From NCBI GenBank assembly GCA_003258795.1, contig QHMH01000012.1, positions 77,380-141,379 of the forward strand: a stretch of DNA of 64,000 nucleotides, written 5' to 3'. The number at the start of each line of letters is the position of its first letter. Position 1 is the stretch's first letter. The translations under genes and the position numbers were made by a program. The notes below the pieces were generated by a model. It searched no databases, was not told where the DNA came from, and saw nothing but the letters and a program-made list of their open reading frames with translations. This DNA comes from Candidatus Melainabacteria bacterium. Its GTDB lineage: Bacteria > Cyanobacteriota > Vampirovibrionia > Gastranaerophilales > Gastranaerophilaceae. Of the stretch, positions 52,300-60,564 are shown piece after piece.

Positions 52300-53181
52300 A
52301 TGAAAAATAAAGATATAATTACAATTTTCGTAGCAACTGATGAAAACTATCTCCCACAGACTTATGTTTGTTTGCAATCTATTGTCAATAATATTTCGTC
52401 AGACAACAAATATGATGTGAAAATTCTAAGCAATATTAAAGAAAAAGATAAAGAAGATTATTTTAATAATTTAATTGATAGTTTGAGAAGAGAAAATTTC
52501 TCTATTGAAATTTTTGATTTGATAGAAGAATTTGACAAAAACCCATTACTATCAGATAAAACTATATTAGGTTCATATCCACCATCGATTTTTAGTAGAG
52601 TTTTTATTCCAGACTTGTTCCCAAATGTTGATAAGGCAGTTTATTTGGATGTAGACACAATTGTAAACATTGATATCGCTGAGTTGTATAATGTTCAACT
52701 TGAAGATAACTTTATTGCCGCAATTCCTGACTATGCACTTTCATCTGTGCCACCTTGTTATGATTTTGTTTTATTCGTTCTTTATCTTATTCCAGAGGAA
52801 TATGTTAATTCAGGAGTATTGGTCTTGAATTTGAAAAAAATGAGAGAAGAGAATTTCTTTAATTCTTGTATTGAAATCATTAAAGAAAAAGGAAAGTTTG
52901 GATGTCCAGATCAAGATGTGTTGAATCTTGCTTGCTTAGGTAAAATATTATTTATTGATAAATTGTACAATATTTCAATCAAATGTTTTTTAAATCCAGA
53001 AATGTTTGAAGATTATATTGAAGAAGTTAAAAAACAACATCCAAAAATAATTCATTATAATACATTTGAAGAGGGTCGACCTTGGAATAACCCCAAAACT
53101 CCTTATGGTGAATACTTCTGGAATGTTGCTAAAGAAACACCATATTACGAACATTTTTCGAAAACTGCTAAACAAGTTTAA
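52300..53181 (+). CDS. Glycosyltransferase family 8 protein (copy 2)
   Basis: 293 residues, paralogous to copy 1 throughout. ITIFVATDENYLPQTYVCLQSIVNN, DxD in YLDVDTIVNID, YVNSGVLVLNLKKMRE, CPDQDVLN and KIIHYNTFEEGRPWNN. Compared with copy 1 it has an extra segment near residues 45-60 and a different acceptor region (AIPDYALSSVPPCYDF versus GIHDWGVSLDVDL), so specificity probably differs. A GAGAAAAG box precedes the ATG. 56 bases separate the copies. Confidence 0.92.
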   Translation: MKNKDIITIFVATDENYLPQTYVCLQSIVNNISSDNKYDVKILSNIKEKDKEDYFNNLIDSLRRENFSIEIFDLIEEFDKNPLLSDKTILGSYPPSIFSRVFIPDLFPNVDKAVYLDVDTIVNIDIAELYNVQLEDNFIAAIPDYALSSVPPCYDFVLFVLYLIPEEYVNSGVLVLNLKKMREENFFNSCIEIIKEKGKFGCPDQDVLNLACLGKILFIDKLYNISIKCFLNPEMFEDYIEEVKKQHPKIIHYNTFEEGRPWNNPKTPYGEYFWNVAKETPYYEHFSKTAKQV

Positions 53182-53202
53182 ATTTTGGGTTAAACTTTGG
53201 AC

Positions 53203-53229
53203 TTGACAATTGATACAGTTTGATAAAAT
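53203..53229 (+). promoter_or_regulatory. Promoter of the 151-residue membrane protein
   Basis: TTGACA (53203-53208) with GATAAAAT (-10 TAAAAT at 53224-53229), spacer 15. The same TTGACA-15-TAAAAT layout occurs before glmS, which supports both despite the short spacer. Confidence 0.5.
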
Positions 53230-53263
53230 AATCATTTTGAACAGAAAATAAGGAGATTTTATT

Positions 53264-53719
53264 ATGGATACTGAAGAAAAAATTTTACAAGAATATATTC
53301 TTTATGTTCAACACAAAGAAAATTTTGTAAACAGAAGTTTTAGTGCAAATAGATTTTATCTTATAGCAGTTTTGGCAGTTCTTTTTGTAACTGTTCCTGT
53401 TAAATTTCTTCCATTTGCATTTGGAATAGTTTTTACAATGTTATTTTCTCTTATTGGAATTTTGCTCTGTATTCTTTGGTATTTAAACATTGATGCATAC
53501 AAAAATCTTTTAAAGATTAAACTTCAAAATGTTATAGAAAAACTTGAAGATAGCTTGCCAGTAAAACCATATCAAATGGAATCAGCTGCATTGAAAGAAG
53601 CAAGAGATGGCAAAAAGAAAATGATTTTTGGTGATATGCAAAAGACATTGGCTATCATCATTATGGTTGCATTTATAACAGTATTCCTTAATGAAACAAT
53701 GTTACTTTTCATTATGTAG
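53264..53719 (+). CDS. Small integral membrane protein, RipA-like
   Basis: 151 residues. N-terminal NRSFSANRFYLIAVLAVLFVT, a helical hairpin of two membrane segments, ILLCILWYLNIDAYKNLLKIKLQNVIEKLEDSLPVKPYQMESAAL, and a last C-terminal membrane helix. The order (N-R-F-Y-L helix, W...I..Y..L...K..VI..LE..LP) is that of RipA-type small membrane proteins, whose role is unclear. The family link is a pattern judgement. AAGGAG precedes the ATG; a strong terminator follows. Confidence 0.65.
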   Translation: MDTEEKILQEYILYVQHKENFVNRSFSANRFYLIAVLAVLFVTVPVKFLPFAFGIVFTMLFSLIGILLCILWYLNIDAYKNLLKIKLQNVIEKLEDSLPVKPYQMESAALKEARDGKKKMIFGDMQKTLAIIIMVAFITVFLNETMLLFIM

Positions 53720-53734
53720 AATATAATCTAAAAT

Positions 53735-53768
53735 AAAAGTCCCCATTTATATGGGGACTTTTTTTTAT
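53735..53768. terminator. Bidirectional terminator between the membrane protein gene and yifB
   Basis: AAAAGTCCCCAT (53735-53746) and ATGGGGACTTTT (53751-53762) with a TTAT loop and eight T. The leftward yifB stop codon is embedded in the T-run. Confidence 0.88.
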
Positions 53769-55306
53769 AATGATTCAAAATCAAAGCCACGATATTGAAG
53801 AGCCTGTGCAACATGAACTTGTGAAATATTTTCTTCTCCATACAGGTCTGCTATTGTTCTTGAAAGCTTTAATATTCTGTCATAAGCACGTCCAGAAAGA
53901 TTAAACTCGCTTATTGCCGTTTTTAAAAGAGTTTCGGACTTTTTGTCAAGTTTGCAGAAAATTTTTATAAGTTTTGAATTCAATTGAGAATTTGTCAAAA
54001 TGCCATAATCTTTGTATCTTTCGAGTTGAATTTTTCTTGCTGAAATTACTCTTTTTCTTATTTGTTCGGATGATTCAGAGGCCGTATTATTATTTAAAAG
54101 TTCATCTGGAGAGAGTCTTGTAACTTCAATTTGTAAGTCTATTCTATCCAACAATGGACCGGAAAGTCTTGAGCGATAACGTTTTATTTGAAAGTCACTG
54201 CAAGTACATTCCTTTTGACTATCGCCTAAAAATCCACAAGGGCAAGGATTCATTGCCCCAACAAGGATAAAATCTGCAGGATATTTTACGGATCCGTTGG
54301 CTCTTGAAATATTAACTTCTCCGTCTTCAAGTGGTTGTCTTAAGTTTTCTAAAACATTTCTTGGAAATTCTACCATTTCATCAAGAAATAGGACACCGTG
54401 ATGAGCAAGTGTTATCTCTCCAGGTTTCGGATTTGAACCTCCACCAATTATTCCAACTGCAGAAGCAGAATGGTGCACAATCCTAAAAGGTCTTTTTACA
54501 ACTAACCCTTTTCCCTTTAAAAGTCCGCTAATACTATAAATTTTTGTAAGTTCAAGTGCTTCTTGAAGTTCAAGTGGTGGAAGGATAGATGCAAAGCATT
54601 TTGCCATAAGAGTTTTTCCAGCCCCTGGAGAACCGGTCATAAGTACATTATGCCCGCCAGCAGCCGCAATTTCTAACGCTTTTTTTGCTTTCATCTGCCC
54701 TTTTACATCTTTAAAGTCATAAACAAATTCTTCTTCTGCACCTTCATCTAAATATTTACACACATCTGTTGTAACTTTTTTTAGAGTTTTTTCTCCGTCT
54801 TTAGTGAAGTTTTCGACAACATCCTTCAAGGATTTTGCACAAAAAATCTCGATTCCGTCTGCAAGAGAAGCTTCTCTTGCATTTTCCTCTGGAACAATAA
54901 CCCTTTTTACACCAGCCTTTTTAAGCCCCAAAACGAGAGGGAATGCTCCATTTATCGGTCTAATGTCACCATTTAGTGATAATTCTCCTAAAAAAGCAGT
55001 ATCCGAAATCTTTTCTTGTGGAATAATTCCATCCTGTGTTAAAATCCCAACCGCAATTGCCAAATCAAATATTGCACCTTCTTTTTTTATTTCAGCAGGT
55101 GCTAAATTTACAACAACCTTTTTGGTTGTGAAAGGAAAATCGGAATTTTTTATTGCCGAGCGAACCCTTTCTTTTGCCTCGCTTACTGCAGTATCTGGCA
55201 ATCCGACAATAACTATGCTTGGAAGCGAATTTACAAAATCCGTTTCTATCTCAATTTTAAATGCATCTAAACCTATAATTGTTGCTGATATTGTTTTCGC
55301 TACCAT
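53765..55306 (-). CDS. YifB/ComM-family Mg-chelatase-like AAA+ protein
   Basis: 513 residues from ATG 55306 (TTG at 55312 also possible; neither has a clear ribosome-binding site). N-terminal Lon-like domain (GLPDTAVSEAKERVRSAIKNS...), Mg-chelatase AAA+ core with Walker A MTGSPGAGKTLMA (about residues 214-226), Walker B GVLFLDEMVEF, the zinc cysteines GAMNPCPCGF...ECTCS, and a C-terminal helical domain (SGRAYDRILKLSRTIADL). ComM is a hexameric helicase for branch migration during natural transformation. With the PilB/PilC/secretin system this suggests possible competence; that is inference. Confidence 0.93.
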   Translation of the reverse strand: MVAKTISATIIGLDAFKIEIETDFVNSLPSIVIVGLPDTAVSEAKERVRSAIKNSDFPFTTKKVVVNLAPAEIKKEGAIFDLAIAVGILTQDGIIPQEKISDTAFLGELSLNGDIRPINGAFPLVLGLKKAGVKRVIVPEENAREASLADGIEIFCAKSLKDVVENFTKDGEKTLKKVTTDVCKYLDEGAEEEFVYDFKDVKGQMKAKKALEIAAAGGHNVLMTGSPGAGKTLMAKCFASILPPLELQEALELTKIYSISGLLKGKGLVVKRPFRIVHHSASAVGIIGGGSNPKPGEITLAHHGVLFLDEMVEFPRNVLENLRQPLEDGEVNISRANGSVKYPADFILVGAMNPCPCGFLGDSQKECTCSDFQIKRYRSRLSGPLLDRIDLQIEVTRLSPDELLNNNTASESSEQIRKRVISARKIQLERYKDYGILTNSQLNSKLIKIFCKLDKKSETLLKTAISEFNLSGRAYDRILKLSRTIADLYGEENISQVHVAQALQYRGFDFESL

Positions 55307-55331
55307 AAGCAAAAATTAGCACAAAAACGGA

Positions 55332-55404
55332 TTCGATACAATCCATTATCAGCCTACAACTCGGCAGACTACTTGACACAATCAAGATGTTTAGTTGTAT
55401 CGAA
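55332..55404. repeat. Inverted repeat enclosing small hairpins upstream of the GT9 gene
   Basis: TTCGATACAA (55332-55341) and TTGTATCGAA (55395-55404) are perfect 10-base inverted arms 53 bases apart. Inside lie CTTGA/TCAAG (55372-55376 with 55382-55386) and a weak GCC/GGC hairpin, so the segment could fold as a three-way junction RNA. A TTGACA at 55373-55378 may instead be a promoter element. The function is unknown. Confidence 0.5.
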
Positions 55405-55500
55405 CCCACTTATATTCTAAAGTTATTTTCAAAAATTTTCATTAAACGATATGGCAATATTTGACTTGAAGGTTTTCTCCTTTTGTATTACCCTCAATGT

Positions 55501-56508
55501 ATGAAAAAAACAAAAAAAATACTTGCAATAAATTTTGGTGGAATTGGGGATGAAATTTTATTTCTTCCTACTCTGATTTCATTAAAAAAAGAATTCAACG
55601 ATAGCGAAATTACTCTTGTTACAGAGTCAAGAAGTGCTGGAATAAAGGATTTGACAGACAAAATTGACAAAATTATTACTGCGGATATAAAGACAAAGAA
55701 TAAATATATTGAATTGTTAAAACTGATTTTAAAAGCAAGATTTAATAAATATGATATAGTTGTATCTTCTGGTGCATCCCCTTTTATCTCGGTAATTTTA
55801 TTTTTAACAGGAATAAGAAAAAGATACGGATATAACACAGGAGCTTTGAGTAAAAAGCTTCTTACACAAGCTGTGCAATTGAATAAAAATCAATATGCCT
55901 GTGCAATGTATCATGACTTAATTACTCCAATTACAACCCAAAAAACAGAGCTTCCGAAAATAACCCTTGAAGAAAAAATGGAAGTAGAAAAAAACACCGT
56001 GCTTATTCACCCAGGAGTTAGTAAAATGAGCATAAAAAAAGGGTGTATAAAAACAATAAATGCTGAGGTGTGGGCAAAGGTTATAGATATTCTTTTGCAG
56101 AACGGGAAAAAAGTTATCTTGACGGGTGGTCCTGATGATAAAACAGTTATTGATGAGATAAAAAAACTCGTAAAAAACCCAGATAACTCAAATTTTGTTG
56201 ATATGTACGGCAAAACCAAAAACTTGAAAGAGCTTGCTATCTTAATATCCAAATACGAAATTTTCTTATGCTCTGATTCTGCACCATTACATGTTGCAGT
56301 TGCATTAAATAAAAAGACATTCCCAATTTTTGGACCAACAAACTATAAAACACTTATACCTCAAAATGAGAATGTAATTCCAATTTTGGCAGATGACAAC
56401 TGTAAAATAAAACCATGTCTTTGGGAAAGACGTCAAACTTCTTGTGAAGGACTTGATTGTTTAAAAATTTCTCCAGAAAAAATAGCACAACTTGTGGAGC
56501 AAAACTAA
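55501..56508 (+). CDS. Glycosyltransferase family 9 (heptosyltransferase-like)
   Basis: 335 residues from ATG 55501; an upstream in-frame TTG at 55483 is less likely. GT9 layout: N-terminal KKILAINFGGIGDEILFLPTLISLKKEF, central VLIHPGVSKMSIKKG, LTGGPDDKTVIDEI and C-terminal LISKYEIFLCSDSAPLHVAVALNKKTFPIFGPTN with the D/E-x7-HxA heptosyltransferase signature. It transfers a sugar (ADP-heptose in homologues) to an LPS-type core. A TTGACT/TGTATT promoter (55461-55489) gives a very short leader. The stop overlaps nadD. Confidence 0.88.
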   Translation: MKKTKKILAINFGGIGDEILFLPTLISLKKEFNDSEITLVTESRSAGIKDLTDKIDKIITADIKTKNKYIELLKLILKARFNKYDIVVSSGASPFISVILFLTGIRKRYGYNTGALSKKLLTQAVQLNKNQYACAMYHDLITPITTQKTELPKITLEEKMEVEKNTVLIHPGVSKMSIKKGCIKTINAEVWAKVIDILLQNGKKVILTGGPDDKTVIDEIKKLVKNPDNSNFVDMYGKTKNLKELAILISKYEIFLCSDSAPLHVAVALNKKTFPIFGPTNYKTLIPQNENVIPILADDNCKIKPCLWERRQTSCEGLDCLKISPEKIAQLVEQN

Positions 56509-57098
56509 TGAAATTATGTGTTTTTCAAGGCACCTTCAACCCAATTCATAATGCACATTTGCAAATGGCACAATACGTTAAAGATAACTATCATTATGAT
56601 AAGATTATTTTTATTCCTGCTTTTATTCCCCCTCACAAGGATATAGACCTCAAAAATTCTCAACATAGATTGAATATGGTAAAACTTGCCACAGAAGATG
56701 TGGGATTTGAAGTTAGCGACATAGAGTATAAAATGGGTGAAATTTCATATACCTACCTTACACTTTGTGAGTTATACAAAAGATACGATATTGAGGGAAA
56801 AATAGGATTTATAATCGGAGCAGATGCTTTTCTCAAGATAGAAAGTTGGTATGAAACAGATAAGCTAAAAAATCTTGTTGACTTTATACTTTTTAGAAGA
56901 AATGATAATTTTGATGTCAAAACTCTTGCATTATTACAAAATAAAGGTTATAAATTTAATATGACGGATATGGAACTTGTCGATATATCCTCAACAGATA
57001 TTAGAGAAAGGTTAGCACAGAATAAATCAATAAAAGAGCTGCTTCCCTTTAAGGTTTTGGAGTATATAGAAAATTATGGATTGTACAGAAACAAATAA
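56508..57098 (+). CDS. nadD: Nicotinate-nucleotide adenylyltransferase
   Basis: 196 residues from ATG 56508, which overlaps the GT9 stop (TAATG), with GGAG upstream; an earlier in-frame start inside the GT9 gene is ignored. Nucleotidyltransferase motifs GTFNPIHNAHL (H-x-G-H-like, H/N-x-x-H), FIPAFIPPHKD and C-terminal DISSTDIRERL. It makes deamido-NAD for nadE at 58.8 kb. The end overlaps yqeK by 23 bases. Confidence 0.96.
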   Translation: MKLCVFQGTFNPIHNAHLQMAQYVKDNYHYDKIIFIPAFIPPHKDIDLKNSQHRLNMVKLATEDVGFEVSDIEYKMGEISYTYLTLCELYKRYDIEGKIGFIIGADAFLKIESWYETDKLKNLVDFILFRRNDNFDVKTLALLQNKGYKFNMTDMELVDISSTDIRERLAQNKSIKELLPFKVLEYIENYGLYRNK

Positions 57099-57657
57099 AA
57101 AAGCTATTTCTTGGCTAAAAGGTAATTTGGATGAGGAAAGACTTCTTCATTCGTTGGGATGTGCACAAGAGGCATCATCTCTTGCAGAAAAATTTGGTTT
57201 AGATTCAAAAAAAGCCTATATTGCAGGTTTGCTTCACGATTGTGCAAAATGCCTTTCTAAAGAAAAACTGTTTGAAATCGGAAGTCACCTTGATTTAGTT
57301 GAAGGAGAAGATACAAATTCAAAAATTATTCATGCTCCGGTTAGTGCATATTTGGCTAAAGAAGAATTCGGCATAGAAGATGAAGAAATTTTGTCTGCTA
57401 TTCGCTGGCATACTCTTGGAAGAGCAGATATGACAGAATTTGAAAAAATTCTTTTCCTTGCTGATAAAATTGAACCAAATACAAGAGATTTAGACTTTAG
57501 AGATAGAGTTTTAATGTTCTTGCAAGATGATAACAAAGAAAATGGACTTAACAGAGCAATGCTCGTTTGCTACAAAGAAACTATTAAAAGTTTGCTTGCA
57601 AGAAATTTGAAAATTTGCAAAAACACTATCGATATCTACAATGGAATGTTGAATTAA
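57076..57657 (+). CDS. yqeK: YqeK-family HD-domain hydrolase (Ap4A hydrolase, symmetrical)
   Basis: 193 residues. RLLHSLGCAQEASSLAEKFG (first His), GLLHDCAKCL (HD dyad), NSKIIHAPVSAYLAKEEFG and AIRWHTLGRADM are the YqeK motifs, and KIEPNTRD closes the metal site. YqeK hydrolyses diadenosine tetraphosphate symmetrically. nadD-yqeK is the usual pair. The stop shares TTAA with convergent hydF. Confidence 0.93.
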   Translation: MDCTETNKKAISWLKGNLDEERLLHSLGCAQEASSLAEKFGLDSKKAYIAGLLHDCAKCLSKEKLFEIGSHLDLVEGEDTNSKIIHAPVSAYLAKEEFGIEDEEILSAIRWHTLGRADMTEFEKILFLADKIEPNTRDLDFRDRVLMFLQDDNKENGLNRAMLVCYKETIKSLLARNLKICKNTIDIYNGMLN

Positions 57658-58838
57658 AAAACTTTTGTTGCTCTATCAAGAATTCCTAAACAATAAGAAA
57701 TAACTATACCATAATTTGTGATAGGTATGTTTTTCTTGCGTGCAATAAGTATTCTTGAAAGGACTTCTTTTCTATTTGTCATGCAAGCGCCACAATGAAT
57801 GATGAGTTTGTATCCATCAATTTGTGGAAAATTGTGACCCGTGAAATATTCAAATTTAGGCTTAAACCCAAGTTTTTTTTCTATCATTTTGGGAATTTTT
57901 ACCCTTGCAATATCATCATCAATATTGTGATGCGTACAGCTTTCAAGAACAAGAATTTTATCATCAGCTTTTACAGAGTCTAAACCCTTAACACCTTCAA
58001 TAAAAGCCTTTAAATCACCCTTTAATCTCGCAAAAAGGATTGAAAAAGATGTTAGATTTATATCTTTTGGAACAATTTCATCTACCCTTTTAAATGCTTG
58101 CGAATCCGTTACAACAAGTTTTGGCTTAACAAGATTTATTGCCTCCTTAAGTTCATCTTCTTGAACACAAATAGATATACATTTTTCATCTAAAAGCTCT
58201 CTTAACGCCTGCACCTGAGGCAATATAAGTCTGCCTTTAGGGGCTTCTTTGTCGACAGGAATAACAAGAATTACAACATCTTTTGGTGAAATTAAACCTG
58301 CAAAAATTTTGGGTGAATTTATAAATTCATCAGGCAAAATTTTAACGAGACAATTTACAAACTTATCCGTTATCTCTTTATCCTTTAGTGCAGAAGTCTG
58401 TATTACGTAATCTGTATATTGCTTGATTTCATCAAGTTTTTCAGAAGAAATAGTTTCAATGTCGTTTTTATTTATAACAACAGTAAAAGGAATATTAAGC
58501 TCCTTAAATTTTTTCGCTAAATTGATTTCATAACAAAGAAATCCTTTATTATCAACAATAATAACCCCAACATCAACCCTGTTTAGAGCTGAAAATGTTT
58601 TTTCAATTCTCTTTTTACCAAGTTCAGTTTCATCATCAAGCCCAGCAGTGTCGAGAAAATTTACTGGTCCAACAGGGAAAAGCTCCATTGCCTTTTCTAC
58701 AATGTCAGTTGTTGTCCCCCTAACCTCTGAAACAATTGAAACAGACTGTGATGTTACAGCATTGAGAAAAGAGGATTTTCCGCTATTAACTCGCCCAAAA
58801 ATACCTATATGAAGCCTTAACGATTTTAATGGTTTCAT
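57654..58838 (-). CDS. hydF: [FeFe]-hydrogenase H-cluster maturation GTPase HydF
   Basis: 394 residues. Small GTPase domain with Walker A GRVNSGKSS (15-23), switch T in RGTTTDIVEK, DTAGLDDE and NKND; dimerisation domain in the middle; C-terminal cluster domain with C301-x-H303 and H348-C349-x2-C352 (ESCTHH and IHCGACM). This ligand pattern CxH...HCxxC is specific to HydF, which carries the 2Fe precursor onto HydA. hydA/E/G are not in the window. It implies hydrogen metabolism in this organism. nadE overlaps at 58835-58838. Confidence 0.95.
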   Translation of the reverse strand: MKPLKSLRLHIGIFGRVNSGKSSFLNAVTSQSVSIVSEVRGTTTDIVEKAMELFPVGPVNFLDTAGLDDETELGKKRIEKTFSALNRVDVGVIIVDNKGFLCYEINLAKKFKELNIPFTVVINKNDIETISSEKLDEIKQYTDYVIQTSALKDKEITDKFVNCLVKILPDEFINSPKIFAGLISPKDVVILVIPVDKEAPKGRLILPQVQALRELLDEKCISICVQEDELKEAINLVKPKLVVTDSQAFKRVDEIVPKDINLTSFSILFARLKGDLKAFIEGVKGLDSVKADDKILVLESCTHHNIDDDIARVKIPKMIEKKLGFKPKFEYFTGHNFPQIDGYKLIIHCGACMTNRKEVLSRILIARKKNIPITNYGIVISYCLGILDRATKVF

Positions 58839-60448
58839 AAAACTCCTTTAAGGTCGTAGAATTTCATTTTTGATGTTACAGGTGCTCTGTATATAGCTTT
58901 ATTGATAGAGTTTTCATCAGATATTGGAGCTACCGGCATGAGGTATCCCTTGCAAGATGCGCCCAACATTCTCTTGAAGAATTTTTTTAGCCACTCTTCT
59001 TTTTGAGTGTCGTTGTGAGTTTTTTCATACTCAAATTCTGTACGTTTTAATTCATCAAAATCTTGATGTAAAACTTCTATTCTAAATATAACCTCATCCA
59101 AAAAGTCATAAGGCATAAGGGCTTCCTCTGCAAGCAAAGGTTTATTAGTTTTTGGATTTATAGCAAGTTCTGCTCCAGGACGTTTGTTTATGACAGACTC
59201 TGGAATAACATTTTCTATGTTTTTGTTTATATATTTTGCAAGAGCAAAAAGTTTTGATTTTGTCACGTCTGCAATTGGTGCAAATCCACCAGACATATCG
59301 CCGTTTATTGTTGCATAGCCCATATAGGCTTCTGACTTATCTGATGTTGCAACTGGAATGCTTGCCCTGCATTCGTTAGAAATTCCATAAAGTATTGTGG
59401 CTCTTGTTCTCGCCTGAAAATTATCCATTGCAAAACTTTTTTCACACTTGTCAAGCCAATCACATTCAAAGTTTAAATTAGTCTTTAATGCATCAACGAC
59501 AGGTGAAATCGGAATTTCTTTGTAGTCTATTTTAAGATTTTGTGCAAGTTGATATCCATCTTGCTTGCTCAAATCTGTCGTTATTTTTGATGGCATAGAA
59601 ACACCCAAGACATTTTCTCTTCCTAATGCTTTTGTAAGTAGCACAGCGCAAATGGTTGAATCAAGTCCGCCAGAAAGTCCCAATACAGCTTTTTTAAGAC
59701 CATTTTTTGAAAAATAATCCTTAATTGATTGAATTGCAGACAAATAAGTTCTTTCCAAATCGTTTTCATAATCAAGAGAGAAATTTTGCTTTTTATCAAG
59801 TCCTTTCGGCATTGATTTAATTTGTAAGTTCTCAGTATCAACAGAATCTTCATTAAAAAATTCTGCCCTTAGCAAAAGTTTTCCGTCTTTGTCATACATT
59901 CTTGAAGAACCGTCAAAAGAAAATTCGTCATTTCCGCCTATTGGGTTGACTTGAATAACATAGGCATTATTTTTAGATGCCATATTTGAAAGTTCAGAGT
60001 TTCTTTTATATTCTTCATTTGTTTTAGATAGGTAAGGGAAAAGACTTATTATTAAGTCTGTCCCACTATTTTCAAATGCTCTATCTAAGCAAATACTTGT
60101 TTTTAATCCTGCAAAGTCAAAACTTTCAGATAAATCAATCATTTTAACTTTACCATTTTTTAAGATAACTCCACGGTTTACAAACTTGTCCCCTTCTTTG
60201 AAAACTGCTCCAGAAATGATTACTTTGTCTGCATAAACAGATGCAAGTTTTTCAAGTGCTCTCATCTGATTTTTTAACAAAATTGGATATCTTTCGAAAA
60301 CGTTTTCGAAAAATCCACCGGTTATTGCATAATTTTGCAAAACGATGTTTTTAGATGGGGTTTCACTTATGCGTTGAGTTATTTTTGATAAATTACCTTC
60401 TATATCAAAGGTTGTCGTGTTTATTTGAATTAGTCTAATATTTTCCAT
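58835..60448 (-). CDS. nadE: NAD+ synthase with degenerate N-terminal glutaminase domain
   Basis: 537 residues. The C-terminal synthase is complete: LSGGLDST P-loop (SGGLDS at 258-263), ARTRATILYGISNE, TSDKSEAYMGYATINGDMSGGFAPIADVTK. The N-terminal nitrilase-like domain is short and altered: the catalytic Glu of FPELALTGY is Asn39 (LQNYAITGG), the Lys motif (Y-x-K) is missing near residue 103, and Cys120 remains (SICLD). The Glu-to-Cys distance is about 81 residues rather than about 124. Glutamine use is therefore doubtful; free ammonia is likely the donor. It overlaps hydF by four bases. Confidence 0.92.
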   Translation of the reverse strand: MENIRLIQINTTTFDIEGNLSKITQRISETPSKNIVLQNYAITGGFFENVFERYPILLKNQMRALEKLASVYADKVIISGAVFKEGDKFVNRGVILKNGKVKMIDLSESFDFAGLKTSICLDRAFENSGTDLIISLFPYLSKTNEEYKRNSELSNMASKNNAYVIQVNPIGGNDEFSFDGSSRMYDKDGKLLLRAEFFNEDSVDTENLQIKSMPKGLDKKQNFSLDYENDLERTYLSAIQSIKDYFSKNGLKKAVLGLSGGLDSTICAVLLTKALGRENVLGVSMPSKITTDLSKQDGYQLAQNLKIDYKEIPISPVVDALKTNLNFECDWLDKCEKSFAMDNFQARTRATILYGISNECRASIPVATSDKSEAYMGYATINGDMSGGFAPIADVTKSKLFALAKYINKNIENVIPESVINKRPGAELAINPKTNKPLLAEEALMPYDFLDEVIFRIEVLHQDFDELKRTEFEYEKTHNDTQKEEWLKKFFKRMLGASCKGYLMPVAPISDENSINKAIYRAPVTSKMKFYDLKGVL

Positions 60449-60503
60449 ATCTTGATTGTATCAAATAAAAAAGAATGTATGAGAACCTTTACAAAAATTT
60501 AAT

Positions 60504-60530
60504 TTGACATCAAAATATTGATGATAAAAT
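60504..60530 (+). promoter_or_regulatory. glmS promoter
   Basis: TTGACA (60504-60509) and TAAAAT (60525-60530), spacer 15. The 115-bp upstream region has no glmS ribozyme core. Confidence 0.5.
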
Positions 60531-60564
60531 AAATAAATCGGATACAGAATAAAGGAAAAATTTT

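Noticed and set aside
54804..55319. 171-residue plus-strand reading frame over yifB
   Set aside because: Antisense shadow of the Lon-like domain of YifB; no start signals or family match.
57076..57098. Frameshift at the nadD-yqeK overlap
   Set aside because: The 23-bp overlap joins two complete proteins with intact N- and C-terminal motifs; it is ordinary translational coupling.
60449..60564. Possible glmS ribozyme before glmS
   Set aside because: The region is only 115 bp, AT-rich, and lacks the conserved core; it looks like an ordinary promoter.
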